DNA of 64,000 bases from assembly GCF_048820915.1 (NCBI RefSeq), contig NZ_JBMERR010000001.1, forward strand, positions 62,001-126,000, read 5' to 3'. The position numbers and the translations under genes were made by a program. The notes beneath the pieces were generated by a model. It was given only the letters and a program-made list of their open reading frames with translations. It was not told the origin of the DNA and made no database searches. Source of the DNA: Cribrihabitans_A pelagius. Its GTDB lineage: Bacteria > Pseudomonadota > Alphaproteobacteria > Rhodobacterales > Rhodobacteraceae. Below, piece by piece: positions 1 through 9,214 of the stretch (position 1 is the stretch's first letter; every line of letters begins with the position of its first letter).

Positions 1-1
1 G

Positions 2-664
2 ATGGAGGCGGTGACGGTGGGGCTGGCGCGGGCCAGCCGCGAGCCCGCCCGCATCCGCCCGCTGCTGGAATTGAAGCTGGAACAGATCGACGCGGGCTTC
101 GGCATCGACATGCTGCGGCTGGAGGCGCTGCAGGTGGAGGCCCTGCACGCGGGCACCGCGGCGGGCCATCTGGAGGCGGGCGCCGCGGCGCGCGCGCGGC
201 GTCAGGCGGCGGCCGTTTCAGGCGCCGGTGTGGAGGTCCTGATCGGCCGGCTGGGCGCGCGGCTGGGGCTGGAGGCGATCATCCGCTGCCACCCCGCCGA
301 AAGCCACATCCCCGAGAAGACCGCCACGCTGCTGGCCGCGGCCTGGTCGGACCCTGCCGCCGGGGATTGGCCGCCGCCGCCCCGGCCGCGCCCGCTGCTG
401 ATCTGGCCGCCCGAGCTGGTTTCGGCACCGGAGCTGCCGGCGGTGCCGGGGCAGTTCCGCTGGCGCGGACGCGACTGGCAGCTGGCGGCGGCGGAGGGGC
501 CCGAGCGCATCGCCCCGGAATGGTGGCTGGAAGATCCCGGCTGGCGCAGCGGCGTGCGCGACTACTGGGTGGTAACGGCGCAGAGCGGCGAGCGGCTGTG
601 GCTGTTCTACGCCCATGGCGGCGCGCTGTCGCCAGGCTGGTTCTGCCAGGGCAGCTTTGACTGA
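2..664 (+). CDS. ImuB-like Y-family DNA polymerase, C-terminal part (truncated by window edge)
   Basis: An open frame enters from the left edge and ends at TGA 662-664, so only the last ~220 residues are present and the true start lies outside. The visible part lacks polymerase catalytic motifs. It ends with a block containing RWRGRDW, PERIAPEWW and RDYWVVTAQ, which resembles the C-terminal region of ImuB, the inactive Y-family polymerase homologue of the ImuA-ImuB-DnaE2 damage-induced mutagenesis cassette. ImuB is known as the clamp-binding hub of translesion synthesis. dnaE2, which often follows imuB, is not the next gene here. Assignment is by recalled similarity of this terminal block. 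Confidence 0.75.
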   Translation: MEAVTVGLARASREPARIRPLLELKLEQIDAGFGIDMLRLEALQVEALHAGTAAGHLEAGAAARARRQAAAVSGAGVEVLIGRLGARLGLEAIIRCHPAESHIPEKTATLLAAAWSDPAAGDWPPPPRPRPLLIWPPELVSAPELPAVPGQFRWRGRDWQLAAAEGPERIAPEWWLEDPGWRSGVRDYWVVTAQSGERLWLFYAHGGALSPGWFCQGSFD

Positions 665-795
665 AAACCGGGCCTGGCCCGGCCCTCGGAAAGCGGTGCA
701 GGAGGCGCAAAAGACAGGGGAAGGCGCAGCTCCGGCGCAGGGCCGGAAATGCGAATAAGCTTGATTTATGGCGCGTTTGCCGCAACCTTTTATGC

Positions 796-1140
796 ATGAG
801 CTTTGATCAGGTGCAGCCCTTTCCCGGTTCTTTCCATCCCCAGCAAGTCGCTTTCGACCGGCGCGAACTGTCGGTCATCCTGTCGCTTTACGGGCGCATG
901 GTCGCCGCCGGAGAGTGGCGCGACTACGGCATTTCCTCGCTGCACGAGCTGGCGGTTTTTGCGGTATTCCGGCGCACCGCGGAAAATCCGCTCTACCGGA
1001 TCGAAAAGCGCCCCAAGCTGCGCAACCGCCAGGGCCAGTATTCGGTGGTGGGCATGGACGGGCAGATCCTGAAACGCGGCACTGATCTGAAGACGGTGCT
1101 GCGGGTGCTGGAGCGCAAGCTGATCCGCCCGATAGACTGA
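796..1140 (+). CDS. DUF2794 domain-containing protein
   Basis: A 114-residue soluble protein that matches the DUF2794 family of alphaproteobacteria along its whole length (FDRRELSVILSLYGRMVAAGEW near the start in short form; YRIEKRPKLRNRQGQYSVV in the middle). The family has no established function. It has no signal peptide or membrane segment. The ATG at 796 gives the usual family length. No strong Shine-Dalgarno is visible, and the gene stands alone between the ImuB-like tail and the convergent PfpI gene. Confidence 0.85.
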   Translation: MSFDQVQPFPGSFHPQQVAFDRRELSVILSLYGRMVAAGEWRDYGISSLHELAVFAVFRRTAENPLYRIEKRPKLRNRQGQYSVVGMDGQILKRGTDLKTVLRVLERKLIRPID

Positions 1141-1254
1141 ACCGCGGGCTGTCCTGGGGGGACGCGGGGCTGGAGGGCACTGTCCTGCAAACAGATTTGG
1201 GTGCTTGGCAGTGGCGGCGCGGGCTGGCCGCAGGCAAGGCGCCTGCGGCGGGCG

Positions 1255-1276
1255 CCGGAAAATTCGAATTTTCCGG
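1255..1276. repeat. Perfect 22-bp palindrome between convergent genes
   Basis: CCGGAAAATTC is followed directly by its exact reverse complement, with GC-rich flanks (GCG and GCGC). It lies 115 bases after the DUF2794 stop and 70 bases before the end of the convergent PfpI gene, so a bidirectional terminator hairpin is the simplest reading. The AT-rich centre would form a cruciform or hairpin with runs of A and T. Confidence 0.6.
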
Positions 1277-1345
1277 GCGCTCCCCTCTGAGGGAGAAGAA
1301 AATCTGCAAGCCTTGATGCGGCCCTGCGCCCGGAGAGAGGAGGCT

Positions 1346-1915
1346 TTAGGCGTGTTCGGCGGCCATCATGCTGCGAAACTGGGCCACGGTGGCCTCCGCA
1401 AGGCCCGCTGCCGCAGATGCAGCCGCGGCAAGGCTGGCGGGTGCGGTGCCGGGCGCGGTGATCACGCGCCTGTCCGATACGGCATTGGCGCTTTCGCAAT
1501 ACCGCGATGCGCCGTCATAGCCCGTTGCATTGTCCGTAAGAAAGGACGGGTGGTTCGAGGTGTGGCGCGCCTGGCCCAGCAGCCCGGCGCGGGCAAGGGC
1601 AAGCGTCCCGCCGCAAATGCCGGCCATGGCGGCGCCGCGCGCGTGCAGCCCGGCCAGCAGGCCGCGCAGATCCGGGGCTTCACTGCTTTCCCAGATCGTG
1701 CCGCCCGCCACGGCCGCAACATCAGGCTGCCAGCTGCGAAGGTCATCAAACCCTTGCGGGATGGATGCGGCCAGCCCGCCTTGCGACACGGGCGTCCCGG
1801 GCGCCGGGTCGAAGAACCGGACATCGAGACCGAAGAACGGCCTTCCGGTGCCTGCGATCAACCCGTATTCCCAATCCGCAAATCCCGGTGCCAGCAGGAG
1901 GGCAATCTTCGCCAT
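1346..1915 (-). CDS. DJ-1/PfpI family protein
   Basis: 189 residues with the DJ-1/PfpI class I glutamine-amidotransferase-like fold. The nucleophile elbow is AGICGGTLALA, with the cysteine near residue 100, and the acidic partner is expected from LLAPGFADWE near residue 15. Members act as proteases, deglycases, isonitrile hydratases or stress proteins, and the sequence alone does not choose among them. The ATG has AGAAGGA about nine bases upstream. The gene is monocistronic on the minus strand and ends 70 bases from the palindrome at 1255. Confidence 0.85.
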   Translation of the reverse strand: MAKIALLLAPGFADWEYGLIAGTGRPFFGLDVRFFDPAPGTPVSQGGLAASIPQGFDDLRSWQPDVAAVAGGTIWESSEAPDLRGLLAGLHARGAAMAGICGGTLALARAGLLGQARHTSNHPSFLTDNATGYDGASRYCESANAVSDRRVITAPGTAPASLAAAASAAAGLAEATVAQFRSMMAAEHA

Positions 1916-2004
1916 ACCGGATGTTCCTTCTGATGTGCCTGCAGAAGAACGCAGCGGGAACTTCCGGTTATCGCAATGCCCCCGGATGAAGCGCAGGCTG
2001 CAGC

Positions 2005-2769
2005 CTACTCCAGCCGCTTGTGTGCAGTGACCGGCCCGTCGCCCTGGGCCTGGATGCGTGCGATGGCTGCCTCGATGGGTTCCAGCGCCACCGCCATGTG
2101 ATGGGCATTGGCGTGGATCAGCGTCCCGCTGTCCCGCACCAGCGCCACGTGGCCTTGCCAGAACAGAAGATCACCGCGCTGCCAGTCCGCCCCGCGCGGC
2201 AGCACGCGGCCCAGGGCCGCTTCCTGCGGGCCGCTGTCGCCCGGGCAAGGCAGGCCGCAGGCCACCAGCGCCGCCTGCACCAGACCCGAGCAATCGATGC
2301 CAAAGCGGCTGTTGCCGCCCCAGAGGTAGGGGGTGCCGAGGAATAGCCCGGCCACCGCAACAGGGTCCGCGGCCCAGCTGCCGAGAGGCGAGAGATGGCC
2401 GGCCGGGATGTACCCCTGATCGGTGGCCAGGAACCGCCCCAGGCTGCCGTTTACCTGCACCCGGGCGCCGTGGCTCAGCCCGCAGCGTTCGGGGGATTTG
2501 AAATCCGCCTCGCTGTAGGCATGGGTCGCGGCGGCGCTGACCCAATGGCTGGCGGGCAGGGCAGGGGCGAGATCGGCCGCGCGCAGATACCCGATATAGC
2601 CGTCCTTGGCCGCCCGTATGCGGCGCCAGTCTGCGTCTTCCTCGAGGATCTCCACCCGTTCGCCGCAGAGCACCTGCCGTGCGCGCGCGCCGCCGGGGGT
2701 GCCGCGCAGGTCGGCCACGGGCGGGGCCACGCGGGCCTGCTCACCGGTTTTCAAACCCGCGCCGCTCAC
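2005..2769 (-). CDS. NlpC/P60 (C40) cell-wall peptidase
   Basis: About 254 residues. An N-terminal SH3-like part (residues ~5-125) precedes an NlpC/P60 domain with the catalytic cysteine in FGIDCSGLVQAAL and the histidine in QGHVALV. Such enzymes cleave peptide bonds in the peptidoglycan stem. I chose the GTG at 2769 because it overlaps the leucyl aminopeptidase stop as GTGA, the usual sign of translational coupling; a TTG five codons in is the alternative. No signal peptide is obvious from this start, which is common for this aminopeptidase-linked group. The frame stays open much further upstream, but that part only shadows the aminopeptidase gene. Confidence 0.85.
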   Translation of the reverse strand: MSGAGLKTGEQARVAPPVADLRGTPGGARARQVLCGERVEILEEDADWRRIRAAKDGYIGYLRAADLAPALPASHWVSAAATHAYSEADFKSPERCGLSHGARVQVNGSLGRFLATDQGYIPAGHLSPLGSWAADPVAVAGLFLGTPYLWGGNSRFGIDCSGLVQAALVACGLPCPGDSGPQEAALGRVLPRGADWQRGDLLFWQGHVALVRDSGTLIHANAHHMAVALEPIEAAIARIQAQGDGPVTAHKRLE

Positions 2770-4151
2770 AGCTTCAGCATCCCGGGAAGGGCTGCAAACA
2801 GCGCCCGCGCGCCCTGGCCTGCGCCGCCCTTGGCGCGGCCGGGCGCGCTGCTGGGGGTCCAGCCGTAGATATCGAAATGCATGTAGCGCGCTGTGCCTGT
2901 GAAGCGGCGCAGGAACAATGCCGCGGTGATCGAGCCGGCAAAGCCGCCCGCGGGCGCATTGTCGAGATCCGCAATACCCGGCTCGATCATCGCCTCGTAA
3001 GGCGCATGGAAAGGCAGGCGCCAGACCGGGTCGGCGGCAGCCGGTGCCGCGGCGGCGAGTGCGGCGGCGTCTGCCTCGTGATCGGTGTAGAACGGCGAAA
3101 GGTCCGGCCCCAGCGCCACCCGCGCGGCGCCAGTGAGCGTCGCCATGGAGATCAGCAGGTCCGGCGCCTCTTCGGCGGCCAGCGCCAGCGCGTCGGCCAG
3201 CACCAGACGGCCCTCGGCGTCGGTGTTGTTCACCTCCACCGTCAGCCCGTTGCGCGCGGTCAGCACGTCGCCGGGGCGGAAAGCAGGGCCGGAGACGGCA
3301 TTCTCCACCGCCGGGATCAGCACCCTCAGCTGCACATTGAGACCAGCGGCCATGATCATCCGCGCCAGCCCCAGCACATTGGCCGCTCCGCCCATGTCCT
3401 TCTTCATCAGCCCCATGCTGTTGCCCGGCTTGAGGTTCAGCCCGCCGGTATCGAAGCAGACGCCCTTGCCCACCAGGGTGAGCCGCGGGCCCGAATCGCC
3501 CCAGCGCATGCTGACGAGCCGCGGCGCGCGGTCCGAGGCGCGGCCGACCGCGTGAATCATCGGGAAGTTCTGCGCGAGCAGTTCCTCGCCTGCGGTCACC
3601 GAAAGCGCCGCGCCGAACTCCGCGGCAAGCGCCGCGCAGGCCTCCTGCAGCTCCTGAGGCCCGAGGTCGCTTGCGGGCGTGTTGATCAGGTCGCGGGTCA
3701 GCACCTCTGCCGCGGCCAGCGACTCCACGGCGGCAGCGTCGACGCCTTCGGGGGCCACCAGCGCAGCGCCGCCGCCCGGTTTGGCGGGCTTGTAACGGTC
3801 GAAACGGTAGCTTTCGAGCAGCCAGCCGAGGCATTCGGAGTGGGCGTTTTCCGGCAGGCCGGAGGCGATCCCATAGGTGCCCTGCGGCAGTTTCGCAGCC
3901 GCCTCGGCCAGCACGAAACGGCGGCGCACACGCTCTGCCGGGGTGCCGTAGCCGGCCAGCGCCAGGCTGATCCGGCCGGCCTCATCCGGCACCGCAAGCG
4001 CCTGGCCGCAGGCGCCGGTGAAGCCCTGCGCTTCGGCCCAGGTCTGCACCCGGGCAGGCTGGGTCTCAAGCCAGCTGCGGCATTGATCCTTGTCGAGGAT
4101 ATGCAGAGGGCGGGCGTCCGGGCTGGGCGCGGCAAAGACAGGCGGCATCAT
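2766..4151 (-). CDS. Leucyl aminopeptidase (M17) family protein
   Basis: 461 residues, a metal-dependent cytoplasmic aminopeptidase of the PepA/M17 family. The metal and catalytic motifs are intact: VGKGVCFDTGGLNLKP at ~227-242, MKKDMGG at ~249-255 and the signature NTDAEGRLVL at 309-318. The N-terminal domain is divergent, as in the alphaproteobacterial subgroup. The start ATG has CGGAG upstream. The stop overlaps the start of the NlpC/P60 gene by four bases, so the two form an operon that probably recycles peptides from protein or peptidoglycan turnover. Confidence 0.93.
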   Translation of the reverse strand: MMPPVFAAPSPDARPLHILDKDQCRSWLETQPARVQTWAEAQGFTGACGQALAVPDEAGRISLALAGYGTPAERVRRRFVLAEAAAKLPQGTYGIASGLPENAHSECLGWLLESYRFDRYKPAKPGGGAALVAPEGVDAAAVESLAAAEVLTRDLINTPASDLGPQELQEACAALAAEFGAALSVTAGEELLAQNFPMIHAVGRASDRAPRLVSMRWGDSGPRLTLVGKGVCFDTGGLNLKPGNSMGLMKKDMGGAANVLGLARMIMAAGLNVQLRVLIPAVENAVSGPAFRPGDVLTARNGLTVEVNNTDAEGRLVLADALALAAEEAPDLLISMATLTGAARVALGPDLSPFYTDHEADAAALAAAAPAAADPVWRLPFHAPYEAMIEPGIADLDNAPAGGFAGSITAALFLRRFTGTARYMHFDIYGWTPSSAPGRAKGGAGQGARALFAALPGMLKL

Positions 4152-4233
4152 GAAAACTCCGGTGGCAAGGCGGTCCGAGCCGCCAGAGTAGCTGCCAGAG
4201 CGCGGCCTGCAAGCCCCGCCTGCCGGGCGCTGC

Positions 4234-4623
4234 TCAGAGCGAGAGGTCCTGCTGGTCCCAGACCGCGGTCAGCGAGCGCTCCCCCACCCGCATCAGCCGG
4301 AATAGTGTCGCGGCGATGGCCGGGAAATCATCGGCGTCGACCGCCTGCATCACGTCGCGGGCGATGGCGGCCATGGCCGTCATTCCGATCTGGTCGGAAA
4401 TCGCGATCAGCGAGCGCGCGCTCTTGCGCAGGTTCGTCATGTCGTTCTGCCGCCAGAGCCGTTCGCAATGCGTCAGCCGCACCGCCATTTCCTCGATCGC
4501 ACGGCAGACCACGTCTTCGGCGCCGGTTTCCCCCAGCTGGTCGTAAAGTTCGGCCAGTTTGCCAGGATCCAGGCGCACCTTTTCAGAGTGCATTACTGTT
4601 AGTATATTTGCCACCACGTTCAC
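4234..4623 (-). CDS. Conserved hypothetical protein, all-helical
   Basis: 129 residues from a GTG at 4623, or 119 from the ATG at residue 11. Neither start has a convincing ribosome-binding site, so the start is uncertain. Composition and pattern suggest a helical bundle. RAIEEMAVRLTHCE and ARSLIAISDQIGM are reminiscent of Hpt-like helices, but the phosphoacceptor HxxKG signature is absent. No signal peptide or membrane segment is seen. It is transcribed away from the carbonic anhydrase gene. Function unknown. Confidence 0.6.
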   Translation of the reverse strand: MNVVANILTVMHSEKVRLDPGKLAELYDQLGETGAEDVVCRAIEEMAVRLTHCERLWRQNDMTNLRKSARSLIAISDQIGMTAMAAIARDVMQAVDADDFPAIAATLFRLMRVGERSLTAVWDQQDLSL

Positions 4624-4770
4624 CCAAGTTCTTCATGCCCCCACGGCACGTCTGCCAATTTGAGCCCCACAAGTTTTCAAAAGGTTTCCGCGCCCCCGTT
4701 CAAATTGCTCGAATTTGCAGTGAATGCAGGGTAACAGGGCTGAAAAGCTCACGTTCGGAGGATCAGACAC

Positions 4771-5421
4771 GTGGAATATGCCAAACCTCTGCCCGGCTAT
4801 CTGGTGACCCGCTATCATGGCTGGAAGGCCACGTCCTATGAGGAAAACCAGGGCTGGTACCGCCGCCTGGCCAGCGAAGGGCAGCGCCCCCGCGCGATGG
4901 TGATATCCTGCTGCGACAGCCGGGTGCATGTGACCTCGATCTTCGGCGCCGACCAGGGCGAGTTCTTCATCCACCGCAACATCGCGAATCTGGTGCCGCC
5001 CTTTGCGCCGGACGGCGACCATCACGGCACTTCGGCGGCGGTGGAATACGCGGTAACCGCGCTGAAGGTGGCGCATCTGATCGTGCTGGGGCATTCGCAA
5101 TGCGGCGGCGTGCAAGGCTGCATCGACATGTGCAAGGGCCAGGCGCCGCATCTGGAGGAGAAGACCAGCTTTGTCGGCCGCTGGATGGAGATCCTGAAGC
5201 CCAAGTTCGAGCAAGTGGAGGCGATCGAGGACGCCGATGCCCAAGCCCGCCAGTTCGAGCGCCAGGCCGTGGTGGCGTCGCTGGAAAACCTGATGACCTT
5301 CCCCTTCGTCGCAGATGCGGTGAAGGCCGGATCGCTCAGCCTGCACGGCCTGTGGACCGACATCGGCGAGGGCGGGCTGGAGTGTTACGACCCCAAGACC
5401 GGGAAGTTCGCCGAGGTCTGA
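4771..5421 (+). CDS. Beta-class carbonic anhydrase
   Basis: 216 residues. It interconverts CO2 and bicarbonate. All catalytic groups of the beta class are present: zinc ligands Cys47 (in SCCDSR), His108 and Cys111 (in GHSQCGG), and the Asp49-Arg51 dyad. The GTG start at 4771 is supported by GGAGG about eleven bases upstream. It is divergent from the hypothetical gene at 4234. Bicarbonate supply could serve the PEP carboxylase encoded at 58 kb, but that link is inference. Confidence 0.95.
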   Translation: MEYAKPLPGYLVTRYHGWKATSYEENQGWYRRLASEGQRPRAMVISCCDSRVHVTSIFGADQGEFFIHRNIANLVPPFAPDGDHHGTSAAVEYAVTALKVAHLIVLGHSQCGGVQGCIDMCKGQAPHLEEKTSFVGRWMEILKPKFEQVEAIEDADAQARQFERQAVVASLENLMTFPFVADAVKAGSLSLHGLWTDIGEGGLECYDPKTGKFAEV

Positions 5422-5460
5422 GCCCCGGGCGGCGGCAAAAGGCCTGTCCCGCAGGCGGGT

Positions 5461-6624
5461 CTACTTGGCATTTTCGCGTTCAGCGCAGGCGGCGGCCAGA
5501 TTGGCGGCCGCCTGCGTGTATCCGCCCGCGGCGCCATCGACGAAGTGCACATGCCCGTCCTCCAGCACCGAGGGCACGATGCAGGTCACCAGCACCGCCT
5601 CCTGTGCGTGCATCCCGTAGCGGACCTGCCCCGCTTCTGCCGCCTCGTCGAGCGCCTGGCGAATCTGCTCCTGCACTCCGGGCGTGCAGTCGAGCGTCAT
5701 TTTCAGCCCGTCGTCGAACTTGCGGAAATCGCTGTTTCTGCTCAGCACGGACAGGTAATGCACCGGGTCGAAACGGCCTGCGGGCTTCTTCCGCATGAGG
5801 ATCAGGGCGGCAAAGGCGGTTTCGGCAAGCAGGGAGATCTTGCGTAAAAACAGCGGCAAATTGCTGTTCCAGCTGCGCGCCTCCGCATCCAGACCGGCGG
5901 GCGGGAATCGCATGCGCGGGCCGGATTCGGGCACCGGGTGGCCATCCCGGTGCAGCGCCGCTGACAAGCCGGTAAGGCTGGCGGCGAGGGTGGCAAAGGT
6001 CTCGGGGGTGGCCTTTGGCCCGGGACGCACCACGAGGGAGAGTATCAGCCCGTTCCGCGCCGGGGTGCTGCTCCAGCGGCAGGAGAGGCCAGTGAGGTCC
6101 GGCGGCAAGTGATCCGGATCCGGCGGCACTGCGAAGGCGCCATCCTTCATCTGCGCTTCGGCCCAGGCGAGCCCGCCGCCCGAGAACATCGCGTAATCGG
6201 CATGCTCGGATACTGCGTGGCGCGCGACCCGCACATCCAGCCGCTCGGCCCGGATCCAGGCCACTGGCAGCATCGCGGCGCGCAGGGTGACGCCGAATTC
6301 CTCCTCGGCCCAGATGCGCAGTCCGGCAAGCACCCGCTGCGCGGCCTCCCGGTGCCGTTCCGCCACTGCAAAGGCGGCGCCGTCGCCGCCGAAGACATAA
6401 GGGAAGGCCGCGCCTTCGAGCGCGTTGCGCATCGCCGCGATCACCGAGGCGCCGATCATGTTCACGGTCTTGTAGCGGCCCGCTGCGATCAGGGAAGTGG
6501 AATCGACGATATCGGTGCAGCACAGGTGCCAGTCCTGCGGCAGCGGCGTGAAGGCCTCCGGCGCGGCAAGGTCGCGAAAGCTGTGCAGCTTGGGGAGGCT
6601 GTCGTAGAAATCATCCGTGCTCAT
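5461..6624 (-). CDS. DUF3095 domain-containing protein
   Basis: 387 residues from the ATG at 6624 (MSTDDFYDSLP). The protein matches DUF3095 over its length. The N-terminal half contains CCTDIVDSTSLIAAGRYK and FGGDGAAFAV, which look like the metal-binding and substrate segments of class III nucleotide cyclase folds. The family is sometimes described as adenylate-cyclase-like, but activity is not established. No membrane segments are seen. It is divergent from the MFS gene, with about 190 bases between the starts. Confidence 0.85.
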   Translation of the reverse strand: MSTDDFYDSLPKLHSFRDLAAPEAFTPLPQDWHLCCTDIVDSTSLIAAGRYKTVNMIGASVIAAMRNALEGAAFPYVFGGDGAAFAVAERHREAAQRVLAGLRIWAEEEFGVTLRAAMLPVAWIRAERLDVRVARHAVSEHADYAMFSGGGLAWAEAQMKDGAFAVPPDPDHLPPDLTGLSCRWSSTPARNGLILSLVVRPGPKATPETFATLAASLTGLSAALHRDGHPVPESGPRMRFPPAGLDAEARSWNSNLPLFLRKISLLAETAFAALILMRKKPAGRFDPVHYLSVLSRNSDFRKFDDGLKMTLDCTPGVQEQIRQALDEAAEAGQVRYGMHAQEAVLVTCIVPSVLEDGHVHFVDGAAGGYTQAAANLAAACAERENAK

Positions 6625-6811
6625 GCTGTCTCGCGCCTTGACTGGATTATGCCTGCACCCTGTCTGCCCCCGGCTGCCTGCACCGGTCACGTTAAACAAA
6701 TTGTGCCGCCGGGCCAAACATGCAACCTGTGCGGCAAGGCCGCGGAGGCGGCCGCAGGGTCCAAACAGGGGCGCCGCCCGCAAACCGGGGCCCGCAGCAG
6801 AAGGGGGCGGC

Positions 6812-7987
6812 ATGCAGGCCGGACTGATCGTTTTATGCCTGGCGTATGTGCTGAGCCAGTTCTTCCGGGCCTTTCTGGCGGTGCTGACCGCGGCGCTTGG
6901 CCGCGACATCGGCGCCGCCCCCGATGACCTCGCCTTTGCGTCGGGCATGTGGTTCCTGTCCTTTGCCGCGATGCAGCTGCCAGTGGGCTGGGCGCTGGAC
7001 CATGCCGGGCCGCGGCGCACGGCCGGGCTGCTGCTGCTTTTGGGCGGCGGCGGCGGGGCTGCGCTTTTTGCCGCCGCCGCCTCGCCCTTGCATGTCAGCA
7101 TCGCGATGTTCCTGATTGGCATCGGCTGCTCGCCGGTGCTGATGGCCTCCTACTACATCTTTGCACGCCAGTACCCGCCCGCGCGTTTCGCCACATTGGC
7201 AGCGCTGATGCTGGGGGTGGGCTCGGCCGGGAACCTCGTGGCCTCCTATCCGACCGCGCTGGCGGTGGAACTGTTCGGCTGGCGCGGCACGCTGGCGGGC
7301 CTGGCGGCGGTGTCTGCCGTGGTGGCGGCGGGGATCTTTCTCACCGTCTCCGACCCCGCAAAACCGGACGGAGAGCACAAGGGTTCGGTCCTGGACCTGC
7401 TGCGGATGCCGGCCCTGTGGGCGATCTTCCCGCTGATGCTTGTGGCCTATGCGCCTTCGGGGGCGCTCAGGGGGCTGTGGATCGGCCCTTACCTCAGCGA
7501 TCTATACGGTCTCAGCACGCGAGGGGTGGGCCTGGCGACGCTGGCGATGGGAGTGGCGATGATCGCGGGCACTTTCGCCTACGGGCCGCTGGACCGGGTG
7601 CTGGGCACGCGCAAATGGGTGATCTTCACCGGCAATGCGCTGGCCTGCCTCGCGCTGGCCGGCCTGATTATGGCGGCGGGCGCGCCGGTCTGGGTGCCGG
7701 TGGCGCTGATGGCGGCGGTGGGTTTCTTCGGCGCCTCCTTCCCGGTGATCATCGCCCATGGCCGCGCCTTCGTGCCGCCGCATCTGGCGGGCCGGGGCGT
7801 GACGCTTTTAAACTTCTTTGGCATTGGCGGTGTGGGTCTCATGCAATTTGCCACCGGCCGCCTGCACGCGGGTCTCTCCGACGGGCCGGCGCCTGCCTCG
7901 CCCTACACCGGCATCTTTGCCTTCTTCTTCGCCACTCTGGCGCTGGGCTGCGCGCTCTATCTGTTCAGCCGCGACAGCATGGACTGA
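6812..7987 (+). CDS. Major facilitator superfamily permease
   Basis: 391 residues from the ATG at 6812 (AGGGGGCGG immediately upstream). It is highly hydrophobic with about twelve predicted membrane segments. An MFS-type loop (GWALDHAGPRRT) follows the second segment. The substrate is unknown. The open frame extends further upstream to 6617, but that part overlaps the divergent DUF3095 gene and is not membrane-like, so it was excluded. Confidence 0.88.
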   Translation: MQAGLIVLCLAYVLSQFFRAFLAVLTAALGRDIGAAPDDLAFASGMWFLSFAAMQLPVGWALDHAGPRRTAGLLLLLGGGGGAALFAAAASPLHVSIAMFLIGIGCSPVLMASYYIFARQYPPARFATLAALMLGVGSAGNLVASYPTALAVELFGWRGTLAGLAAVSAVVAAGIFLTVSDPAKPDGEHKGSVLDLLRMPALWAIFPLMLVAYAPSGALRGLWIGPYLSDLYGLSTRGVGLATLAMGVAMIAGTFAYGPLDRVLGTRKWVIFTGNALACLALAGLIMAAGAPVWVPVALMAAVGFFGASFPVIIAHGRAFVPPHLAGRGVTLLNFFGIGGVGLMQFATGRLHAGLSDGPAPASPYTGIFAFFFATLALGCALYLFSRDSMD

Positions 7988-8067
7988 GCCGGCCCCTTTA
8001 ATCTTGGCCCCGAAACCTTTATGACACCGGCGCCGGTCATGAGGCCGGGCAAGATTGGAGAAACAAT

Positions 8068-9090
8068 ATGGGTTATCGCGTCGTTGTCGCCGGCGCCACG
8101 GGGAACGTGGGCCGCGAAATGCTGAACATCCTGGCCGAGCGCCAGTTCCCGGTGGATGAGGTTGCCGTCCTGGCGTCCCGCCGTTCGCTGGGCACCGAAG
8201 TCACTTTCGGCGACAAGACCCTCAAGACCCAGGATCTCGACACCTTCGATTTCAGCGGCTGGGACATGGCGCTGTTTGCGATCGGATCGGATGCGACCAG
8301 GAAATACGCGCCCAAAGCCGCCGAAGCGGGCTGCATCGTGATCGACAACTCCTCGCTCTACCGCTACGACCCGGCGGTCCCGCTGATCGTGCCCGAGGTG
8401 AACCCCGAGGCGGTGCACGGCTATGCCAAGAAGAACATCATCGCCAACCCCAACTGCTCCACCGCGCAGATGGTGGTGGCGCTGAAGCCGCTGCACGACC
8501 GCGCCCGCATCAAGCGCGTGGTGGTCTCCACCTACCAATCGGTTTCCGGCTCCGGCAAGGACGCCATCGACGAGCTGTGGGACCAGACCAAGGCGCACTA
8601 CAACCCGACCGACGACTACGAGCGCAAGGTCTACCCCAAGGACATCGCCTTCAACGTGATCCCGCATATCGACGTCTTCCTGGAGGACGGCTCCACCAAG
8701 GAAGAGTGGAAGATGGTGGCGGAAACCAAGAAGATCATCGACACCGCGATCAAGGTCACCGCAACCTGTGTGCGGGTGCCGGTCTTTGTCGGCCACTCCG
8801 AGGCGATCAACATCGAGTTCGAGGACTTCCTCGATGAGGACGAGGCCCGCGACATCCTGCGCGAGGCGCCGGGCATCATGGTGATCGACAAGCGCGAGGA
8901 CGGCGGCTACGTGACGCCGAAGGAATGCGTCGGCGATTTCGCCACCTTCATCAGCCGTATCCGCCAGGATTCGACCATCGAGAACGGGCTGAACCTGTGG
9001 TGCGTCAGCGACAACCTGCGCAAGGGCGCGGCGCTCAACGCGGTGCAGATCGCCGAGCTCTTGGGGCGCGAGGTCCTGAAGAAGGGCTAA
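8068..9090 (+). CDS. asd: Aspartate-semialdehyde dehydrogenase
   Basis: 340 residues. It reduces aspartyl phosphate to aspartate semialdehyde with NADPH in lysine, threonine, methionine and diaminopimelate biosynthesis. The nucleotide motif GATGNVG at 9-15, the catalytic cysteine Cys130 in NPNCSTAQM and the following QSVSGSGK are intact. GGAGA lies before the ATG. A 12-bp palindrome (8026-8037) precedes the gene. Confidence 0.96.
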   Translation: MGYRVVVAGATGNVGREMLNILAERQFPVDEVAVLASRRSLGTEVTFGDKTLKTQDLDTFDFSGWDMALFAIGSDATRKYAPKAAEAGCIVIDNSSLYRYDPAVPLIVPEVNPEAVHGYAKKNIIANPNCSTAQMVVALKPLHDRARIKRVVVSTYQSVSGSGKDAIDELWDQTKAHYNPTDDYERKVYPKDIAFNVIPHIDVFLEDGSTKEEWKMVAETKKIIDTAIKVTATCVRVPVFVGHSEAINIEFEDFLDEDEARDILREAPGIMVIDKREDGGYVTPKECVGDFATFISRIRQDSTIENGLNLWCVSDNLRKGAALNAVQIAELLGREVLKKG

Positions 9091-9111
9091 GGCCAGTCGA
9101 CTTTAGGATAG

Positions 9112-9142
9112 GGGGGCGCTTCGGAAGAGGCGGCCCCTTTCC
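9112..9142 (+). terminator. Probable terminator after asd
   Basis: A GC-rich hairpin (GGGGCGC and GGCGGCCCC arms, imperfect) starts about 20 bases after the asd stop and is followed by TTTCCTTT. This resembles a rho-independent terminator, although the stem has mismatches. Confidence 0.5.
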
Positions 9143-9214
9143 TTTGCACGGCTGCCGTGTGTTTCCGGGCTGGGGTACCTTGAAGAGGAGATCAGCCAGA
9201 CAGGAGACGACAGC

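Noticed and set aside
2770..3834. Long minus-strand open frame continuing upstream of the NlpC/P60 domain to give a 609-residue protein
   Set aside because: The upstream part is low-complexity Arg/Gly sequence antisense in frame terms to the well-supported leucyl aminopeptidase gene; GTG 2769 with GTGA overlap is a better start.
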